Shown: in pieces, positions 53,645 to 61,974 of the stretch
How the letters are laid out: each line of letters begins with the position of its first letter
How positions within the stretch are numbered: position 1 is the stretch's first letter
Origin: Segnochrobactrum spirostomi
Lineage (GTDB): Bacteria > Pseudomonadota > Alphaproteobacteria > Rhizobiales > Segnochrobactraceae
Direction: 5' to 3'
DNA length: 64,000 bases
Assembly (NCBI RefSeq): GCF_009600605.1
Contig: NZ_VWNA01000003.1
Coordinates: 682,001 to 746,000 of the forward strand
Notes under the pieces: generated by a model
What the model was told of the DNA's origin: nothing
The model's input: only the letters and a program-made list of their open reading frames with translations
Database searches by the model: none
Position numbers and translations under genes: made by a program

Positions 53645-55599
53645 ATGGCTGGAGATGTCTCCCTCGATCCGGTGACCTTCGAGGTTCTCAAGAACTCGTT
53701 CATCACCAGCGTCGATCAGATGGCCGAGCAGATCCTGCGGACCTGCTATTCCTTCGTGATCTACAACCGCGACTTTTCAAGCGCTCTGCACGACGCCGCC
53801 GGCGAATGCGCAGCCCAGGGCAACCAGGATATCGCCGTCCACGTCGGCACCCTGCACTTCACCTGCAAGGAGGTGATGCGCCATTTCGACGGCGACATGC
53901 ACGAAGGCGACGTGTTCGCCATCAACGATCCTTATGCCGGCGGCACCCACTTCTCCGACGTCCGGCTGGTCCGGCCGATCTTCGCGGACGGCAAGATCAT
54001 CGCCTACAGCCAATCGAACGGCCATTGGTCGGATGTCGGCGGCAGCGTGCCGGGCTCGTTCGACGTCGCCGCGCGGGAGATGTTCCGCGAGGGGCTCAGG
54101 ATCACGCCGGTGCGGCTCTTTTCCAAGGGACGCTTCTGCAAGGATGTCGCGCACCTGATCGCCTCGAACACCCGCGACCCCGCCTCGATCATCGGTGACA
54201 TCCAGGCCCAGGCCCAGGCGACGCAGGTCTGCGAGCGCGAAATCCTCCGCCTCGTCGGCAAATATGGCCGCGCGACCGTCGAGACGGGTCTCGCCGCCGT
54301 GCAGGATTATGTGGAGCGCTCTGCCCGGCTGCGGATCGCGGCGCTGCCGGACGGCGAATGGGAGACGGTCGACTATATCGACCGCGATCCCGCCGGCGGC
54401 GAAGGGATGATCCCGATCCGCATCAAGATGACAATCCGCGGTGACAAGGTGATCTACGATTTCACCGGCAGCCACCCGACGATCGGCTCGATCTACAATT
54501 CGGCCTTCGGCGCGACCTTCTCGGCGGTGGCCGCCGGCATGAAGACCTTCTTTCCCGATCTGCCGCTCAATTCCGGCTTCTACCGCTGCTTCGAGATCGT
54601 CGCGCCGCAAGGCTCGATCGTCGACGCGAAGTGGCCCGTGGCGGTCACCGGCTTCCTGATGCCCTTCGAGAAGATCATGAATGCGATCTACGAGATGTGG
54701 TCGAAGCTGATGCCCGAGCGGGCGCTCGCCTGCGCGTTCAACCTCGAATATCTGCTGACCGGCGGACGCGACGCGCGCAGCCCCGACAAGCCGATCTTCA
54801 TGTTCTACGATTGGCTGCCGGGCGGCTGGGGCGGACGCAACGGCAAGGACGGCAGCAACGTCACCACGGCCTGCTTCGGCACCGGACTGATGTCGCAGCC
54901 GGTCGAAGGCCAGGAGCGCGCCAACCCGATCCTGACCACCGAATGCGAAATCCTGACGGATTCCGCCGGTCCCGGTCGGTGGCGTGGCGGGGCGGGTGTC
55001 CTCAAGACGTCCCGCGTGCTCGAGGCCGAGAACACCGTCATCTCCTATATCTGCGACCGCGAGCGGGCCGTGGTGTGGGGATCGAAGGCGGCCTGCCCTC
55101 GATGCCGCATGGTCTCACCCTGCGGCGCGCCGGGGCGGAGCGCGACGAGCGGCTCGGCTCGGTCTTCTCCGATGTACCGATCGGTCTAGGCGACGTCTTT
55201 TCCCGACCCACGGCCGGCGGCGGGGGCTTCGGCGACCCGCTCGAACGCGACCCGCACCTCGTCGTCGAGGACGTCAAGGACGACTACGTCTCGCTCGGGC
55301 GGGCCGCGAAGGACTACGGCGTCGTGATCCGCACCATCGACGCCGAGCTCTGCGAGTACGAACTCGACGAGGCGGCGACCGCCGCGCTGCGGGCCGAGTT
55401 GCGGGCATCGCGCGTTGCGGACGCACGGATCGACCCGGAGATCGTGGCCGCCCGGTTCCGCGCCGGCGAGATCAACGCGCTCGACGCCATCCGCCGCCAC
55501 GCCGTGATCCTCGATTGGGGCACTGGCGCGCTGCTTCCTCAGTCCACCCGGCAGTTCCGCGAGTCCTTCGAGCGGCGCTCCGTGGCGAAGTGGGCCTGA
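53645..55599 (+). pseudogene. HyuB-type hydantoinase/oxoprolinase subunit, interrupted by one frameshift
   Basis: The frame from ATG 53645 encodes a normal HyuB N-terminus (LDPVTFEVLKNSFITSVDQM; NDPYAGGTHFSDVRLVRP; NGHWSDVGGSVPGS) to about residue 478, then runs into an atypical tail and stops at 55189. The correct continuation (IEGGLPSMPHGLTLRR to RESFERRSVAKWA) is in another frame ending at 55599. One additional G in the run at 55077-55080 joins the two into about 651 aa, the normal HyuB length. All conserved parts survive on both sides, so a sequence error is more likely than a dead gene. It would form the catalytic complex with HyuA. Confidence 0.85.
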
Positions 55600-55634
55600 C
55601 GCCCACGGCCGGCCTCCCCCGGCTCCAGAGAGGA

Positions 55635-55655
55635 CGGCCCGCCGGCGGCGGGCCG
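55635..55655 (+). other. Hairpin between hyuB and the TorT-like gene
   Basis: CGGCCCGCC / GGCGGGCCG, a perfect 9-bp stem with a 3-base loop, 36 bases after the hyuB stop. No T-run. It may limit read-through or stabilise the upstream transcript. Confidence 0.5.
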
Positions 55656-55742
55656 CGACGTGCCCAAAAGACGGCAGGCGCTCGTGATCCCGCCCGCGGT
55701 CGACCTTCCAGAGCAAGAACCAAAGCACTTCGAGGATCGAAC

Positions 55743-56879
55743 ATGTCCCTCTCCCCCACCGTGCCTCGCCGCGCAGCCTCGCCGGCTTCCCGCCGCCGTC
55801 CGTCCCCGAACGCGGCCCGCAACGTCGTCGTCGGATTGATGACGAGCGTCACACTCCTCGCCGCGGCGGCGAGCCCCGCCGCCGCGGACCAGTCGTGGTT
55901 CCCCTTCAAGGTCTACGATTCCTCGTCCGGCACGCCGAAGCCGGCCGACTACACGCCGCTCGCCAAGGCGGATAAGCCCTACACCCTCTGTGTGCTCTTT
56001 CCGCACATGAAGGACAGCTTCTGGGTCGCGGTCGCCTACGGCATCGTCAGTCAGGCGCAGACGATGAACGTCAACATGAACCTCTACGAGGCCGGTGGGT
56101 ACGAGAACCTGCCGAAGCAGCTCTCGCAGTTCGACGACTGCATGGCGAGCGGCGCGGACGCGATCATTGTCGGGGCGATCTCCGGCGCCGGCCTCATGAA
56201 GAAATTCGAGGAGGCCAAAGCGAAGGGCATCCCGGTCGTCGGCGTGACGAACCCGCTGCCGCCAAACGCGCTACCGGCCGCCAATTATGTCGACTTCGTC
56301 GCGATGGGGGCGGTGACCGGCGAGGGCCTGCTGGCCCAGACCAAACCCGGCGAGAAGCTCAATATCGTCACGTTCCCCGGCCCGGCCGGGTCCGGCTGGG
56401 CGGAGTCCTTCAACGAGGGCTTCAAGAAGGCGATCGCGAAGGATCCGAACGCCAAGATCCTCGGCGAGAAGTTCGGCGACACCGGCGTCGCCGTGCAGTT
56501 GCAGCTCATCCAGGATGCGCTCCAGGCCTATCCCGACATGAACGTGATCTGGGGCTCGGCGCCGACCGCCGAAGCGGCCATCGGCGCGGTCGCGGAAGCC
56601 GGACGTCAGGACATCAAGATCATGTCGTCCTATGAAAACCAGGCGATGCTCGACGCCCTCAACCGCGGCGACATCCTCGCCTTCGCGACCCAATACCCGG
56701 TCGCCGAAGGCGCCATCGCGGTCGACCAGGCGGTTCGTCTCATCGAGAAGAAGCCGGTGATGAGCCTCGTTCAGCCGATGGCGGCCGTGATCGACAAGAC
56801 GACCGTGCCGAAGCTCCAGATGGACCTCGTCCTCGCCCCGGCGAGTTGGACCCCGGTCTATTCGGTGAAGGCGAAGTAG
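55743..56879 (+). CDS. TorT-like periplasmic binding protein of a ribose-type ABC importer
   Basis: 378 aa with a long basic leader and a Sec signal ending SPAAA/DQ near residue 47. The mature part resembles TorT, the periplasmic sensor partner of TorS (YTLCVLFPHMKDSFWVAVAYG; EAGGYENLPKQLSQFDDCMA), but here it is followed by a double ATPase and two permeases, not a histidine kinase. It therefore most likely serves as the importer's binding protein. A hairpin follows at 56926. The ligand is unknown; a small N-containing compound would suit the neighbouring enzymes. Confidence 0.83.
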   Translation: MSLSPTVPRRAASPASRRRPSPNAARNVVVGLMTSVTLLAAAASPAAADQSWFPFKVYDSSSGTPKPADYTPLAKADKPYTLCVLFPHMKDSFWVAVAYGIVSQAQTMNVNMNLYEAGGYENLPKQLSQFDDCMASGADAIIVGAISGAGLMKKFEEAKAKGIPVVGVTNPLPPNALPAANYVDFVAMGAVTGEGLLAQTKPGEKLNIVTFPGPAGSGWAESFNEGFKKAIAKDPNAKILGEKFGDTGVAVQLQLIQDALQAYPDMNVIWGSAPTAEAAIGAVAEAGRQDIKIMSSYENQAMLDALNRGDILAFATQYPVAEGAIAVDQAVRLIEKKPVMSLVQPMAAVIDKTTVPKLQMDLVLAPASWTPVYSVKAK

Positions 56880-56925
56880 GCTGGAGAAATAGGCCCTCCC
56901 ACCTTCGCCCGTTACGAAACCACGC

Positions 56926-56955
56926 GGGCCGATCCCGGCCGTTCGGGCTCGGCCC
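56926..56955 (+). other. Intercistronic hairpin after the TorT-like binding protein gene
   Basis: GGGCCGA and TCGGCCC enclose CCCG-GCCGTT-CGGG, giving an 11-pair stem with one internal mismatch and a 6-base loop. No T-run follows. It lies between the binding protein and the ATPase gene, as do the hairpins at 13050 and 35788. Confidence 0.55.
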
Positions 56956-57022
56956 CTCCTGCGGTGCCGGCGACGATCCTTCGCCGCCGGCTCTCGCCGC
57001 CTGTGCATTCGGAACGATTGGC

Positions 57023-58555
57023 ATGGACCTCAGCGACGATCCCGCGGCCGGTCCGCTCCTGCGGCTCACCGGCATCTCGAAGCGCTTCGCCGGCGTTCGC
57101 GCGCTCGACGGCGTCGACCTCGACGTGCGCGCGGGCGAGCTCCACGTCCTGTTCGGCGAGAACGGCGCCGGCAAATCCACGCTCATCAACGTCATCGCCG
57201 GCACCTTCCCGCCCGACGCCGGCAGCTTCCGGTTCGCCGGCGAGGGGATCCACAACCTCACGCCGCATCGGGCGCGGGCGATCGGGATCAGTCCGGTCTT
57301 TCAGGAATTTTCCCTGGTGCCGAGCCTCACCGTCGAGGAGAATCTCTTTCTCGGGCGGGAGGCGAGCGCCGCGGGCGTGCTGCGGACCGGCGCGATGCGC
57401 AAGCGCGCGCGGGCCTTGATCGAGGAGCTCGGCTTCGATCTCGACCCCGCCAAGCGGGTCGACGATCTTTCGCGCGCCCATCAGCAGATGGCCGAGATCG
57501 CCAAGGCCCTGCTCGGCAATGTCCGCCTGCTCATCCTCGACGAGCCGACCGCCTCCCTGACCGAGCGGGAGACCGGCCGTCTCTTCGACCTCATTGCGAC
57601 GCTGAAGCGCCAGCAGGTCGGGCTCATCTACGTCTCCCACCGCATGCGCGAGATCCGAGCGCTCGCCGACCGCGTCACCGTGCTCCGCGACGGGCGCCAT
57701 ATCCGTACCCTCGACGCGGCGACCGCGACCGACGGCGAGCTCGTCGAATTGATGACCGGCCGCCGCATCGACGTGCTCTTTCCGACGATCGTCCACGCGG
57801 CCGCCGACGTGACGGTCGACGTCGAGAACCTCACGCTCGCCGACGGCAGCGTCGACGGTGTCGACTTCCACGCCCGAGCGGGCGAGATCACCGGGATCGC
57901 CGGCCTCGTCGGCTGCGGCAAGTCGGAGCTGGTGCGGGCCATCTACGGCCTCGCGCCGATCGCCGACGGGATCATCCGCATCAAGGGCACGCCCTACGAC
58001 GCGCCGAGCCCCCGGCGGAGCCTCGACCTCGGCGTCGCCTATTTTCCGGCGAACCGCGTCGCCGAGGGCTTGGCCCTCGCACGTCCGATCCGCGAGAACG
58101 TCTCGATGACCGCCCTCGACCTGCCGCGCTTCGCCCGAGCCGGTCTCGTGAAGGCCGGAGCCGAGCGCAGCCTCGTCGGCGCGGTCATGGAGCGGCTGAA
58201 GCTCCGGCCACCCCGCATCGAGCGACCCGCCGGAGCCCTCTCCGGCGGCAACCGTCAGAAGGTGATGCTCGGGCGCGCCCTCACCCGCGAAATCTCCGTC
58301 TTCCTGTTCGACGAGCCGAGCGTCGGCATCGACGTCGGCGCCAAGCTCGAAGTCTACGAATTCATGAAGGATCTGGTCGAAGCCGGTGCGGCAGTCATCG
58401 TCGTGTCCTCCGAGCTGCCGGAAGTGCTCGCTTTGTCGAACCGGCTCTACGTGATGCACAACGGGCGGATCGCCGCCGAGCTGACGGGCGCGGAGAAGAC
58501 CGAGCAGAACGTGCTCGCGAGCTTCTTCAAAGATCACATGACGGAGGCTGCATGA
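57023..58555 (+). CDS. Ribose-type ABC importer double ATPase (RbsA-like)
   Basis: 510 aa from ATG 57023. First domain: Walker A GENGAGKST at 45-53, Q loop VFQEFSLVPS, LSRAHQQM signature variant, Walker B LLILDEPTASL. Second domain: GLVGCGKSE, signature LSGGNRQK, and FLFDEPSVGIDVGAK. Both halves look active. Its stop overlaps the permease start (ATGA at 58552). Confidence 0.92.
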   Translation: MDLSDDPAAGPLLRLTGISKRFAGVRALDGVDLDVRAGELHVLFGENGAGKSTLINVIAGTFPPDAGSFRFAGEGIHNLTPHRARAIGISPVFQEFSLVPSLTVEENLFLGREASAAGVLRTGAMRKRARALIEELGFDLDPAKRVDDLSRAHQQMAEIAKALLGNVRLLILDEPTASLTERETGRLFDLIATLKRQQVGLIYVSHRMREIRALADRVTVLRDGRHIRTLDAATATDGELVELMTGRRIDVLFPTIVHAAADVTVDVENLTLADGSVDGVDFHARAGEITGIAGLVGCGKSELVRAIYGLAPIADGIIRIKGTPYDAPSPRRSLDLGVAYFPANRVAEGLALARPIRENVSMTALDLPRFARAGLVKAGAERSLVGAVMERLKLRPPRIERPAGALSGGNRQKVMLGRALTREISVFLFDEPSVGIDVGAKLEVYEFMKDLVEAGAAVIVVSSELPEVLALSNRLYVMHNGRIAAELTGAEKTEQNVLASFFKDHMTEAA

Positions 58556-59586
58556 GCGCGCCCGCGACCCGGCGCGCCGCGCCGTTCGTCCGCCCCGGCC
58601 TGCCCGCGCGGCTCGATCGCGGACTGATCGGCCAAGGCGGCTTCCTGCCCGCCCTTCTCGTCGCGGTGGTCGTCGTGATGGCGGCGATCGATCCGCAATT
58701 CTACGGGCGGATGAACATCGTCAATATCCTCCGCAACGCCTCCTTCCTGACCATCGTCGCGTGCGGCCAGGCGTTCGTCATCATCGCCGGCGGCTTCGAT
58801 CTCTCGGTCGGGGCGGTGGTCGCCTTGGCGAGCGTCGTCGCCGCCAAGACGATGGGCGCCGCCGCGGCCGCCTTCCCCGGGCAGGACGGTCTCGTCATTG
58901 CCTGCGGCGTCGCGGCGGGCGTCGGCAGCGGCCTCGCGGTCGGTCTGGTGAACGGCCTCTGCGTCGCCAAACTCAAGGTCTCGGGCTTCGTCGTCACCCT
59001 CGGGACCATGTCGGCGACCGCCGGCATCGGGCTGATGATCACCAGCGGCATTCCCGTCTACGGCATGCCGGAGAGCTTCGTGAAGGGGTTCGGCCGCGTC
59101 CAGGTGCTTGGGCTGCCGATGGCGATCTATGCGGCGGTCCTGATCCTCGCGCTGATGATCTTCGTGCAACGGCGCACGCTGTTCGGTCGTTACGTCTATG
59201 CGATCGGCGGCCATCACGATGCGGCGGTCGTCTCCGGGGTCGCGGTCGGCCGCCACCTCGTCGGCACCTACATGCTGTCGGGGGCGCTCGCCGCGATTAC
59301 CGGGCTTCTCCTCACGGCACAGGTCGGATCGGGTCAGGCGAGCTTCGGCGGCGACCGGATGATGCTGCAATCGATCGCGGCCGCCGTCATCGGCGGCGTC
59401 AGCCTGCGCGGCGGGATCGGTCGGGTCGAGATCGTCGCCGTCAGCGCGCTGTTTCTGACGATCCTCACCAACGCGCTCAACCTCCTCCACATCGATTCCC
59501 GCCTCCAGCCGGTCTTCCTGGGACTGATCATGGTGGCGGCGGTCGCCCTGGACGAACTCGGCCGACGGAGGAAGACCCGTGTCTGA
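58552..59586 (+). CDS. Ribose-type ABC importer permease A
   Basis: 344 aa membrane protein with IIAGGFDLSVGAVVAL and AAVIGGVSLRGGIGRVE as RbsC-family hallmarks; eight to ten helices. It overlaps the next permease by eight bases. Having two different permeases is unusual for ribose-type importers, which mostly use a homodimer, and suggests a heterodimeric channel. Confidence 0.91.
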   Translation: MSAPATRRAAPFVRPGLPARLDRGLIGQGGFLPALLVAVVVVMAAIDPQFYGRMNIVNILRNASFLTIVACGQAFVIIAGGFDLSVGAVVALASVVAAKTMGAAAAAFPGQDGLVIACGVAAGVGSGLAVGLVNGLCVAKLKVSGFVVTLGTMSATAGIGLMITSGIPVYGMPESFVKGFGRVQVLGLPMAIYAAVLILALMIFVQRRTLFGRYVYAIGGHHDAAVVSGVAVGRHLVGTYMLSGALAAITGLLLTAQVGSGQASFGGDRMMLQSIAAAVIGGVSLRGGIGRVEIVAVSALFLTILTNALNLLHIDSRLQPVFLGLIMVAAVALDELGRRRKTRV

Positions 59587-60589
59587 CGCTGGCATCTCCC
59601 CGGGTCCCGCCGAGACCGGCCGACCTGCCGTCACCCTCCGGCGATGGCTCTGGCAGGCGGCGCTCCCCATCGCCCTCATCGTCCTGCTTCTCGGCTTCGG
59701 CGCCTTCGCACCCGACGTGCTGTCGCCGACGAACCTGATCAACATCGTCCAGCAGACGAGCTACATCGCATTGTTCGCGATGGCCCAATCGGTCGTGATC
59801 CTGACCCGCGGCTTCGACCTCGCGCTGGGGCCGACGGTCTCGATGGTGAGCGTCGGGACGGCGCTCGCCATGGCCGCCGCGGTCGCCGCAGGCCAGCCTC
59901 CCGTCGCCGTGCTCCTGCTCGGGCTCGGGGCCGGCTTCGGCCTCGGCTTCGCCTGCGGCCTCTTCAACGGGATCGTCGTCGCTCTCCTCGGGGTCAGCCC
60001 GTTCGTGGCCACCCTCGGCAGCTACAACATCGCGATCGGGGTCGCGACCACGCTCTCCGGCGGGCGTCCGGTGCAGGGCGTGCCGCAACTCTTCTCGGAC
60101 CTGTTCTATGGCGGGCGGGTATTCGGTCTGCCGATGGCGATCGTCTTCGCCGTCGCCGTCGGGATCGCGCTCGAGTTCGTGCTCCGGCGGACGGTCTACG
60201 GACGCACCCTCTACATCATCGGCACCAATCCGCGGGCCGCGGCGGTCGCCGGGCTGCCCGTGAAGCGCATCCTGGTCGCGACCTACGTGCTGTGCTCCGG
60301 CCTCGCGGCCCTCGGCGCCATTCTCCTCACGGCCCGGACCGGCTCGGGTGAGCCCAATCTCGGCGGCTCGCTGTCGCTCCAGGCGATCGCGGCCGCAGTG
60401 GTGGGCGGCACCAGCCTCGCCGGCGGCCGGGGCGGCGTCGGCACGGCGGTGCTGGGCGCGCTCTTCATCACCATCCTGTCGAACGGCATGAACCTCACCC
60501 GCATCGACGGTTACGTCCAGATGGTCGTGCTCGGCGCGATCGTCATCGTGGGCGTGCTGATCGATCGGCTGCGGCTCGGCCGGCACTGA
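59579..60589 (+). CDS. Ribose-type ABC importer permease B
   Basis: 336 aa, GTG start at 59579 within the end of permease A. ILTRGFDLALGPTVSMVSVG carries an altered DLSVG motif (DLALG), and AAAVVGGTSLAGGRGGVGTA is the C-terminal family loop. It is the second half of the presumed heterodimer. The FAD-subunit gene of the hydroxylase follows after 33 bases, so transport and hydroxylase genes form one operon. Confidence 0.91.
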   Translation: MSDAGISPGPAETGRPAVTLRRWLWQAALPIALIVLLLGFGAFAPDVLSPTNLINIVQQTSYIALFAMAQSVVILTRGFDLALGPTVSMVSVGTALAMAAAVAAGQPPVAVLLLGLGAGFGLGFACGLFNGIVVALLGVSPFVATLGSYNIAIGVATTLSGGRPVQGVPQLFSDLFYGGRVFGLPMAIVFAVAVGIALEFVLRRTVYGRTLYIIGTNPRAAAVAGLPVKRILVATYVLCSGLAALGAILLTARTGSGEPNLGGSLSLQAIAAAVVGGTSLAGGRGGVGTAVLGALFITILSNGMNLTRIDGYVQMVVLGAIVIVGVLIDRLRLGRH

Positions 60590-60622
60590 GCGGCCACCGG
60601 CGCCGCACACGAGGGAGGCCCC

Positions 60623-61480
60623 ATGACCGTCGCAGCTCACGGCTCGTTGCTGGTTCCATCGTCTCTCGACACGGCGATCGCGGCCCTCACCGACCTCGGC
60701 GAGGACGGGGCGCCGTTCGCCGGCGGCACCTGGATCATGCGCGCGCCGATCCGCCACGAAGCCCGCAAGGCGACCTATGTCGCCCTCGGCCGCATTGCCG
60801 AGCTTCGCGAGATCACAATCACCCCCGCCGCCCTCGAAATCGGCGCGGGCGTGACCCACGCCGCCCTCGCCTCGGCCATCACGACCTTGGACGATCTCCG
60901 AGGGCTCGCCGCTGCCGCCGGCCGATCCGCGAACCCAGCCGTGCGCGCGGCCGCCACGGTCGGCGGCAATCTCTGCACGGTGGCGTTCGCCGCGGCGGAC
61001 CTCGTTCCGGCCCTGCTCTGCCTCGACGCGGAGGTGGAGATCGCAGGCGCGGGTGGCCGCGAGCGCATGATGCTCGAGGCTTTCCTGGTGCGCCGCGGCA
61101 CGCTCGCCCCGGGCCATCTTCTGACGAGGATCATCGTGCCACGCCATCTGGGTCACAGCGCCCACGCGCGGCTGCCGCTGCGGAAGGCGGGGGATTATCC
61201 CGTCGCCATCGTCAGCCTGCGGGTCGCTTGCGATCCCAGCGGCCGGGTGCGCGAGATCCGTATCGCCGTCGGCGCGGTGGAGCCGGTCGCCCGCCGTTGG
61301 CCGATGTTGGAGGCGACCCTGACGGGCGAGCGTCTCGATCCCGAGTCTGCGGCCGAACGGGCCGCCGCCTGCCTCGACGCCTTCACCGGGCGGGACGGCA
61401 TCGAGGCTCCGGGATGGTACCGGGTTCACATCCTGCCCACCCTCTTCCGCCGCGCCGTCGCCGCCGCGAGCGGCTCCTGA
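60623..61480 (+). CDS. Molybdenum hydroxylase FAD-binding subunit (CoxM/XdhB-like)
   Basis: 285 aa. The FAD-binding PCMH motifs are present: FAGGTWIMRAPIRHE near the N-terminus and ATVGGNLCTVAFAAADLVPALL (GGNLC variant of GGN) in the middle, with the CODH flavoprotein C-terminal domain at the end. It passes electrons from the molybdenum and iron-sulfur centres to an acceptor. Gene order FAD, 2Fe-2S, Mo is the Cox-type M-S-L arrangement. AGGGAGG-like sequence GAGGGAGGCCCC precedes the start. Confidence 0.91.
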   Translation: MTVAAHGSLLVPSSLDTAIAALTDLGEDGAPFAGGTWIMRAPIRHEARKATYVALGRIAELREITITPAALEIGAGVTHAALASAITTLDDLRGLAAAAGRSANPAVRAAATVGGNLCTVAFAAADLVPALLCLDAEVEIAGAGGRERMMLEAFLVRRGTLAPGHLLTRIIVPRHLGHSAHARLPLRKAGDYPVAIVSLRVACDPSGRVREIRIAVGAVEPVARRWPMLEATLTGERLDPESAAERAAACLDAFTGRDGIEAPGWYRVHILPTLFRRAVAAASGS

Positions 61481-61499
61481 CCTCCGCGGAGACTTCGCC

Positions 61500-61961
61500 A
61501 TGCCGATCCGCTTCACCCTGAACGGCCACGATCGCGGCACCGCAAGCGAACCGATGACGCCGCTGGTCGACGTGCTGCGTGAGCATTGTCATCTGACCGG
61601 TACCAAGGCGGTCTGCCGCGAAGGTTTCTGCGGCGCCTGCACCGTGCTCGTCGACGGCACGCCGACCCTTTCCTGCCTGACGCCCGCCGGCCTCGTCGAG
61701 GGCCGGAGTGTCGTGACGATCGAAGGCCTCGCACGGGACGGGGCCCTATCCCCGATCCAGGCCGCCTTCGAAGACCATGACGCCGTGCAATGCGGCATGT
61801 GCTTTCCGGGCATGGCGCTGGCCCTGAGCCACCTGCTGGAGACCAAACCCGGCGCCGACCGTGACACCATCCGCGCCGCGCTGACCGGCAACATCTGCCG
61901 CTGCACCGGATACGAGCGCATCGTCGAGGCGGCGATGTCCGTCGCGGCCGCGGCGCGCTGA
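61500..61961 (+). CDS. Molybdenum hydroxylase 2Fe-2S subunit (CoxS-like)
   Basis: 153 aa with all eight cluster ligands: Cys39, Cys44, Cys47, Cys59 (plant-ferredoxin-type cluster, CREGFCGACT) and Cys98, Cys101, Cys133, Cys135 (helical-domain cluster, QCGMCFPG and NICRCTGYER). This is the normal length for the family. It links the FAD subunit 19 bases upstream to the Mo subunit 13 bases downstream. Confidence 0.95.
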   Translation: MPIRFTLNGHDRGTASEPMTPLVDVLREHCHLTGTKAVCREGFCGACTVLVDGTPTLSCLTPAGLVEGRSVVTIEGLARDGALSPIQAAFEDHDAVQCGMCFPGMALALSHLLETKPGADRDTIRAALTGNICRCTGYERIVEAAMSVAAAAR

Positions 61962-61974
61962 GGAGGGCCAGCCC

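Noticed and set aside
55071-55100. Programmed ribosomal frameshifting in hyuB
   Set aside because: There is no slippery heptamer with a downstream pseudoknot that I can see, the family does not use frameshifting, and two other genes show the same one-base homopolymer loss.
59528-61540. 670-codon minus-strand open frame across the permease B and FAD-subunit genes
   Set aside because: Antisense shadow of two recognisable genes; composition dominated by Arg/Asp/Gly/His with no known motif.
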